A program made the position numbers and the translations under genes. From positions 80,417,696 through 80,481,695 of the forward strand of contig NC_084801.1 of the NCBI RefSeq assembly GCF_963169125.1: a stretch of DNA of 64,000 nt. Direction: 5' to 3'. Within the stretch, counting starts at the first letter, position 1, and every line of letters starts with the position of its first letter. Below are positions 56,306-64,000 of the stretch, piece after piece. Origin of the DNA: Humulus lupulus. Taxonomy: Eukaryota; Streptophyta; Magnoliopsida; Rosales; Cannabaceae. Below the pieces are notes generated by a model. It saw nothing but the letters and a program-made list of their open reading frames with translations, did not search any database and was not told where the DNA came from.

Positions 56306-57985
56306 AAAGAACTCAATCAAGAGGAAATACTTTCTACAGGACCCCTCAAATCCAATACACATGCCTGAAGCATGTTCTCTAGTATCTGAATCATCCTCTT
56401 AGATTGTCCATCTCTCTGGGAATGATAAGCTTTGGTAAACTTCAACTAAGTACTTCAAGCCTATTGCAGGCTTCCCCAAAACATGGATGTGAAAATGGGA
56501 TCCTGATTTAAGACTATAGATTGTGGAACCGCATCGAGATGTACATTCTCCCTCACATAGAACTCAGCATACTGATCCATGGTGAAATTCGTCCTCACTA
56601 GAAAAAAGTGAGAGTACTTGGCATATCAATCCACGATCACCCATACCAAGTCGTCCTGACCCATCGTCCTAGGCAATCAAACTACAAATTTCATTGTGAT
56701 TTCCTCCTACCTCCACTCAGGGATACCCAATGGCCGTAATAACCATGCTGGCCTCTGGTGTTCAACTTTCACTTGTTGATAACTTAGGCATTTAGCCATG
56801 TACTCCATTACATCCTTCTCCATCTCCATCTACCAATTCAAAAATTTCAAATCCTAATACATCTTCGTGGTACCTGGTTGTAAGGAATATAGAGTGGTAT
56901 GAGATTCATCCAGAATCTCCCGTCTCATAATAACATCCATCAGAACACAAATTCGATCCTTGTATCTTAACATACCTATATTGAGAAATAGTGAAGTCCT
57001 TATCTCCTCCAGCTAGGACATCCTCTCTGTATCTCACTAATTCAGAATCACCCAACTGACCCTCCTTATCCTCTCCAGAAGTGTAGATTGTCAAGTAATA
57101 TTGGCTAACTCGCCCACAACAAATTTTATTCCTGCTTTGCTCATATCCTTTCCAAATTCTTTGGATATAAACTTTAAGCTATACAACTGGCTTGGGCTTC
57201 TCAGACTTAGAGCAAATGCTACCACATTGGCTTTCCCTGAATGATAAAGAATCTTACAATCATAATCCTTTAGCAGCTCTAACCAATGTCTCTGTCGCAT
57301 GTTCAGATCCTTTTGCGTGAAAAAGTACTTCAAACTTTTATGATCACTATAAATCTCCCACTTCTCCCCATAAAGATAATGTAGCCACACCTTTAGTGCG
57401 AATATCATTGCCGCCAACTCTAGGTCATGAGTAGGTGTCGATGCTCATATTCCTTTAACTGTCTTGAGGCATAGGCAATTACCTTACCAGCCTGCATTAG
57501 AACACAACCTAACCCTTGCCTCGATGCATCACAATAAGCCACAAACTTATCCTAATACAATGGAAGGCTAAGTATCGGAGCAGTAATCAATCGCCTCTTT
57601 AATTCCCCGAAGCTGTTATCGAATCTCTCAAACAAAACAAACTTTAAGTTCTTGCATGTTAACACGGTCAATGGAGTTTCAATCGTTGAGAATCCTTCCA
57701 CAAAACACTGACAGTGTCCTACAAAACCCAGGAAACTCTTAATCACCAAGTCACTCCTTGGCCTTGGCCAATCTCTCACTGCCTCAATCTTGGCTAGATC
57801 TACAATAATTCCATCATTATTGACAATGTGACCAAGAAATGTCACTTGGGGTAACCAGAACTCACACTTCTTAAACATGGCATATAACATTTGCTCTGTC
57901 AATCTCTGTAGTACCAATTGCAGATGTTGCTCATGTTCGGCTTTTGACTGAGAGTTGATTAGTATATCATGGATGAATGGACAGA
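56306..57985 (-). pseudogene. Chromovirus pol fragment, minus strand (RT to integrase)
   Basis: Read right to left: the RT box region ending ILINSQSKAEHEQHL (about 57900-57975, the catalytic box reads FIHD), KKCEFWLPQVTFLGHI, FLGFVGHCQCFVEGF, RNase H ([17 protein letters not shown], 57091-57417) and integrase motifs down to an LIEF-like stretch at about 56310. It belongs with the H and A family. Both ends are broken: the RT start is missing on the right, and on the left the Cassandra element cuts it in the integrase. Confidence 0.85.
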
Positions 57986-60900
57986 TAAGGGTATTATGTG
58001 AAAGGCTTAAAAGGGTGTTATCCTCGGGTTTTGTGGAGAGTTTGAGTTGACAAGGAATTTATCAATAGACGAGCAGAGTTAATTCCACCCTTGGTTAAGA
58101 GGATGTGATACCCTGATTAGAGGGTTGTGTTAAATGTTGAGGCAGGGAGATGCCTGGAAATGGTACTCGGGCTGAAGTACGGGCTAAATGGGTTGGAAAG
58201 AACCTAGATGATGAATGGTTAGAAGAGATTTTAAAGACATGATTAGAACCGTGGAGACGGGCAGACTTATAAGTTTGGTTTGGACTATTAGGGTAACAAC
58301 AGCGTAGATCAATGGGTTTGGTGAATTGGATAATTCATTTTGGGAATTTATACTGACGGATGTATCCGGAAATGGTGGCGACCCATCTAAGGATGGAACT
58401 CTGGGATAGTCCAGGGCATTTGGGCTGCTCTGATGTAAGGACTTATCATCTGTATGTGGATGGTGGAGAGGGTTGTGTTGTTCGAGGAACTAATGGTTGA
58501 TGTATAGAGCATGAGTGCTGGAGCCGCATATGGCGGTGCTTCCTTTTGATGGAATTAGTAAAGATAGATTTGTGATAATTGAGTTAAAGGAACCCCGGAT
58601 AGTTCTATGGCTTCTGGTTTGCCAGAAAGGGGGAAAAGGTCTGATTGATAAGATGGTACTTTTATTGATAGATCGCAGCAAGGTTGGATTCTCAATTATG
58701 AGGTAGAAGGACCCCAGACAGCGCTTGGGCACATAATTTGAGATCTGAAGAAAGCTTGATTGCTAAGGTGGTTGTCGAGTTGGCGTCAGGAACCAGGGAG
58801 GTTAGTTGGTATGCACATGAGGGAAAGGATGCCACCTGAGAGGAGGTCAGGTGAGGGCATGACTTCTACATAGAGTGACTCGATATGTTAGGATTGATTT
58901 CCCATGGTGGGGGAACAGAGAACTAGAATGCCTCGCTACATTCGTAGTTCGAGGCTGATTCCTCGAGGATGAGTGTTCAATTGAACAGTTATGCTTTGGT
59001 TACGTAACAAACTGGAAGGACTCGGTGTTGTGAATACTCCGAGAGGGTGATGGACATAGAGAGGTGGCCTCAATGGTGCCATATGAGAGGCTGAGGATGG
59101 TAATACTTATTGAGAATGAATTAGAAACTTTTGGCAGATGAATTGGGAAGCAAGTGGTTATGAAACTCATAGTGAGAAAGTTAATCAGTTAAGGAATAAC
59201 CATGGATTGTAAAGGATATCATCTGGAGAATGTTAGTGAGAATGAATGGAAACTGAGTCGACCAGTGGAAAAATTATATGGGTATGTAAAGAAAGATTTG
59301 GGGGTACTTCAAAGTCGGACTACAGATAGGATTGGTATAAGGAACGATGTAAAAGACGGTTATGGCTGACAGAAAATCTATTGAAGCAATCGAAGGAATT
59401 CGACCTTGGATTAGCCAGAGTGTTATACTGCGGGGATTGTTAGCATCGTCGGGTTAGAACGAAAAGTACAATGTTGGATACAAGATAGGACGATGTCTCC
59501 AAGAGTTGATCTATGACCTGGTTACTACCGGTTGGAAACCAAGGACAGAGACATTTCGTGAATTGTCTAGTCTACACCGGGTTGGGTGTGAGGAGTTGGT
59601 AACAAAGATTCTAGAATGGTTCAAGCTACAGCAGCACAGGTAAGTTCTTCAGGCTGAAAATGCTTGAACGGTATGGGCAAGTCCCTTCAAGCTCACGAGC
59701 AGTGCATGTGGATTACTCCCAGACGGAAATGGTGAGCAACTGATTATGCTGAAGACGTTAGTACCCAGAAGGCAGAGTCTCAGGTAAGGTTCTACGGAGT
59801 GTTAGTTGGGTGTCGTCAGGAGTTCTCAGATTTGAGCTACAAGAAGAAAGGACAGGTAAGAGAAGAATTGATCTGAAGCCGCAAAGAAGCTAATGAAGAG
59901 CATCTGAAGAATTGAAGGCATAACAAGGCTGGTAAGCGCGTCATCTATTGCACAAGCATCTCCGGGGACAACTACATCAGAGATGAGAAGAACAGTAAAA
60001 CTCGAAGCTAGACGGACTGAGTGGTGTCAAATCAGAAAGGAATTCAGAAGACAAGGTAAGATTGTTTAGTATCTGGAATTTGTGTATGTTTTGGTTAAGT
60101 AAAGAGTGATTGCATGAAGGACCTGATCAATGGTAAGGTTATGGGAATGGGGGAGTGTATCACGATTTGGGCACCCCCAGGGATAATTGACGCAAGGATG
60201 GATTGAACCTTGCGGGAGATGAAAGAATGGATCATTGTTGATATTCTTGGAACGTTAAGCTAACAGTTATGCATGGCATAAGGTACTTGAGTGTTGGGTA
60301 TTAGTAAGAAGGTTAACGTTGAGATGAGATGCGGTGAAAAGTAACAGACGGATGATCAGTGTTTGAAATCCTTGATTGAAAGAAGGGAGACGTAATTGGA
60401 GGCGGAACTCCTAGCTGTGAGGCAGGTGTAAGTCAAGGAATAACGCCATAGATTGTGATAGAGGATACAAGGCAACGACTGAGATTGGCGTAACATTGGC
60501 AGGTATGATTAGCTGGTGAGTGTCATTGAGCTATGGAATCCGAAGTGTCGGCTTGGGTCGAAGCAGGAAAGAACCCTGCTAGGGTGGTACAAGTTGGGAT
60601 ACGAGGAATGGATGAAGGATCCAATTAGATTCGGTTTATGAATGAGAATTCTGAATGGACATCATTCCACCTCCTAGGGTACGTCGTACCGGGAGGGTCG
60701 AGCGGGTGACGGAATCTAGTGTTTTCCTTTGGACCCTGAGGGGTTAGGTGATGTGGTGGCGTATCGCGGGAATAGACCACAATAGACCTTGAGTAAGGTG
60801 TTTGGACATGAAAGTTTTAACTCGGTTGTTTGAGTTAATGTTGATTGGGTCGAGTGAACTGATTTCAGGGTGGAGCGTCGATGATACGGAATTGAGACCC

Positions 60901-61680
60901 TATAGTATTTTAAATTGTTGGAATGGATTTAGAGGACGAAAAGAACAGAGTGGGAACCTGGAATTATCAGTTGATTGCAAGTGAAATGGCATTCTGAAAG
61001 TTTATCAGATATCTTAAAGAATTGAGCGCTGAGTAGGCGAATGCTTGAGGTATTAAGGGAAGTGTAATCCCTGATGAGTTAATCGTAGTGGCAGTTGCCG
61101 GTGTCTTGTTAATGTAACGCGACATAGGGCTTGGTAAGAGGCGAAGGATAGTGAATACTACAGTTTGGCTTTAGCTCAGAGAGAAAGCCAAGAAGGTCGT
61201 TGAAACTTCTTAAGGCAGGAGTGTCTGCCTATTTGAAAGAATAGAGAGCTGGTAAATTGCTAAATTATGAGAAAATAAAGCTCCGGAAGGAAAGAGTTGC
61301 ATCTCTGCGTAATAACAGACGAGGATCTGTAGGGTGTTCAGAGAAAGAAGGGAGAGTTCTGACTCTTGATTCAACATGAAATTCTGAAGTTGTACTAAGG
61401 GTTAGGCCAGCGGGGCCTTCAAGCAGATCCCACCTAGTAGAGGTGATGACTTTTGAGTATCTCTGGAATCAGGAATAAGACGATGAAATGGTCATTGAAA
61501 TCTAGGCAGACCCTGAGGCTTCAGCAGGGTTGCGGTGTAAACGAGAAGCTATCAAGGTATGGCTATTAGACGAGATCTTGCGGGGCAAGATTGTTACTCC
61601 TGGAAGAGTGATGTTGGCAACTAAAGTAAGGCAGTGGACCTTGGAGATTATGGTCAGATTGCGGGTTGCTGACTAGTGTG
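57986..61680. other. 3.7 kb without recognisable coding, upstream of a chromovirus-type PPT
   Basis: No domain is recognised on either strand; the longest open readings are short. It ends in the PPT and LTR of a chromovirus-type element, so it may be the internal part of a pol-less derivative or a very decayed copy. A weak resemblance to the chromovirus gag start (MPRYIRSSRL, about 58930) was seen but not trusted. Confidence 0.5.
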
Positions 61681-61725
61681 TTTGGGTAAATTTCGAGGAT
61701 GAAATTTTTATGAGGAGAGGATAGT
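61681..61725 (+). promoter_or_regulatory. PPT region before the last LTR
   Basis: GGTAAATTTCGAGGATGAAA and TGAGGAGAGGATAG closely match 31024-31063 of element A. Confidence 0.75.
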
Positions 61726-64000
61726 TGTAACGACCCAAAATCGCTAATAAGGCTTAAGGGCCTTGATTAGTGTGCCAGGAGGGCAGGTTGGGATTTATGT
61801 GTGATTTTACGAGTTAAATGCATTGTTATGATTTAAAGCATGTTATTTGGCTATTTGTTTATCTGAGATGCATGACTATGTATATTAGTATTCATGTAGG
61901 CCTGGATCGTGTTTGAAGGGCGTAATTGTAATTTTGGCCATGTTGGGCATAACTGTATTGATATGTGATAATTGTATTCTGTGAATTGTAACACGTGAGT
62001 GTGGTTTTATTATTGTGATGCACGTGCCGAGACGGTCCTAGAGAGCTAGTTAACTCAAGAGTCACAACGGGATTTCTATACCCGGCTCGGGAGGAGCCTA
62101 GGGGTACCTTGGGAATTTTATGGTTAAGTTGAGATTTAGCGGGTAATGGTTATTGGAGATTTAGTAACCTGGGTAACCATTAGTTACTGCTAAGAGTAAC
62201 AAGTTTTAGAAAGAAAATGGTAGAAATGAAATAGAAATGAAAGGACTTAAGTGCCCTTGAGGTTTAGGTAGGAAAGGATAGGCAAGGAGGGGCAAAATGG
62301 TCATTTGGTTAGGAATTAGATAAATGGCAGCTGGGTTATATGGGGTACACGGTTTGGGGCTTAGTCATTTTGGTCTTGATAGAGTTTGAAGAGAAGAGAA
62401 AAGAGAGGGAAAAGCTAGGGCATGAAGAAGAAGAAGATGAGTGGAGGAGCTGAATTGGAGACCTAGTAGATGAAGGAAGCTTAGGGATGGATTCTCCATA
62501 TGAGGTAAGGAATTTTATACACATTTAAGGCTTGATTATGTTATGGGTTAAGAAATTTGAGCATGATTTAAGTTTGAACTTTGAGTTTTTATTTTTCCGA
62601 AATTGAAATCAAGGATGTGGATTTTGGGGATTTGATTGTGTGTTTGGATGTCTTTGATGATGTTTATGGGTTGTTAGATGGTCTATTTGTTGTTTGAAAT
62701 TGATTTTGGGGTTTGGGTATTGGTTTGGTATGATTTGGGAAGGTTTTAGCTCGATGGAAACGCAAGAGAAAACCCAGTTTTCTGGGTTCGCGAGGGAGCG
62801 CCGCGGCCCTGTTCTTGGGTACCGCGGTGCGAGGCTGTGTCCAGGCGAGGGTGGATTTCTGTCTTGCTGGGCGCCGCGGCGCTATAGGGCAGCGCCGCGG
62901 CGCTATAGGGCAGCGCCGCGGCGCTAGGCCATTTTCAGGGGTTGGAAATTTGCATTTTTGAGCCTTTGCTCCGGGGGTTCTGGGGGTGTTTCCGATGAAT
63001 TGTTTTAGGGATTTGGGAGTCCCGAGAGTGTGGGATTGGTCCCGGGAAGCGGTTTTTGGATTTGATTAGTGTTGAGGGTGTTTCTTGTGTGTTGTGACTA
63101 GGTTATTGGAGAGGCTCGTGCTAGAGGACCGTGCTCGCGGCGTGAGTGCATCAGGAGGCTCGGAATACAGGTAAGAAAACTATATCACCCGTAGGATAGG
63201 GCGTGGGCCCATAGTGTGATTGCGGGGCACGGCCCTATATTGCATGATGAGATGATTGCCGGGCATGGCCCTATATTGCGTTACATGTTAGGGTGTAGAC
63301 TTAAATGAATTAATATTCGTTGGAATGTTGTTGTGTTATACTATATGTGTGATTATTGTAAATTGAACGGCAAGGGCCGAGAACGGCATAGGCCGGGTAC
63401 GGCAGCGGGGCCGGAAGTAACACCTAGCACATGGGATGCTATAGTCAGGGCAGGGCCCGGTGGATACATGAGTTATCCTTACGGTGAGAACCGATACCCC
63501 AGGGCTTTGGTAAGGTTTCTGGGGCGGCATGGCCGTGTTTGCTTATTCTAATGGTTGACTTGTTTATTTGTGGATCATCTATTATGATAAACTGCATACA
63601 TTGCATGAGTTATGTTCTGCATGAGTTTTCTTTCTGGGCTTCGGCTCACGGGTGCTCTGTGTTGCAGGTAAGGGCAATGTCTGAGTCAACCAACCATGAG
63701 TACGGAGAGCGTGAAGCGACGCGTACATGTTTGGCCTGCCCGACTGCTTTGGTTGGGGGTTTATTCGAAAATGGCTGTAATAATCTATGATTTTTATAAC
63801 TGATCAATTGTAAACTTATTTTAAGATGTAAATAGTTTTCAAACCTTATTTTGGGATCCCAAATGTTTAATACTTATGTTTTATTGAAACAATGCATTTT
63901 TCTAAGATTACAGCCTTAATTTTTAATTAGTCACACTTTTGTTTCAAAACCTCGGTTAGCGAGTTCTTTGCACACTGTTTTGTCTTAAAACTCACTTAGT
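61726..64000 (+). repeat. Chromovirus-type LTR, cut by the window end
   Basis: It begins TGTAACGACCC after a PPT, so it is a 3' LTR. It is collinear with the H and A LTRs to CTCACTTAGT at 64000; roughly 30-40 bases should follow. A 21-bp GC-rich tandem repeat containing GCGCCGCGGCGC lies at about 62870-62930. Confidence 0.88.

Noticed and set aside
58930..58985. Chromovirus gag start (MPRYIRSSRL) in the non-coding 3.7 kb
   Set aside because: The similarity covers only about ten residues and stops at once. No other gag motif follows in any frame.

Overview
This window is repeat-rich nuclear DNA from a flowering plant, most likely a eudicot; I cannot name the species. It is built almost entirely of nested Ty3/gypsy LTR retrotransposons, and I find no host gene, tRNA gene or CRISPR array. 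The plant assignment rests on chromodomain (Tekay/Del-type) and Tat-type Ty3/gypsy elements, a 5S-bearing Cassandra-like TRIM, and plant-like splice sites and TATA boxes.

Layout. (1) 1-4693: 3' part of a Tat-type element (T0): end of pol, a decayed antisense gene, PPT and 3' LTR. (2) 4694-5385, 38560-39520 and 53639-54454: three pieces of one older AT-rich sequence, split by two insertions with perfect 5-bp target-site duplications (TSDs). (3) 5386-38554: chromovirus H (TSD TATAA). H contains a minus-strand Tat-type solo LTR (9981-11174), a second chromovirus A (12221-33459) and a minus-strand chromovirus-type solo LTR (34243-36649). A contains a Tat-type element B (17655-29326). The nest is therefore older DNA > H > A > B. 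(4) 39526-53633: Tat-type element C (TSD GTTAC), whose 888-bp LTRs differ by one base that I can see, so it is the youngest insertion. (5) 54455-57985: minus-strand gag debris, a Cassandra-like TRIM with 5S-like LTRs, and a minus-strand chromovirus pol fragment. (6) 57986-61725: about 3.7 kb with no recognisable coding, ending in a chromovirus-type PPT. (7) 61726-64000: chromovirus-type LTR cut by the window end.

How the parts work together. H and A encode gag, protease, RT, RNase H, integrase and a chromodomain, all broken by stops, frameshifts and insertions. T0, B and C share another plan: gag-pol with two RNase H domains (Ty3-type plus archaeal-type), then a spacer, then an antisense multi-exon gene (aORF) read from its own TATA box just inside the 3' LTR. 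Its exon-intron layout is the same in all three elements (intron phases 1, 1, 0 in B and C). The spacer carries a second PPT-like motif resembling the real PPT at the 3' LTR. T0, B and a related solo LTR are also enriched in the word CTGGTCG(A). Extra antisense ORFs in Tat-type elements are established knowledge; the conserved splice architecture, second PPT-like site and element-specific word are the parts most worth checking.

All coordinates, splice sites and comparisons were read by eye; no alignment or database search was run.
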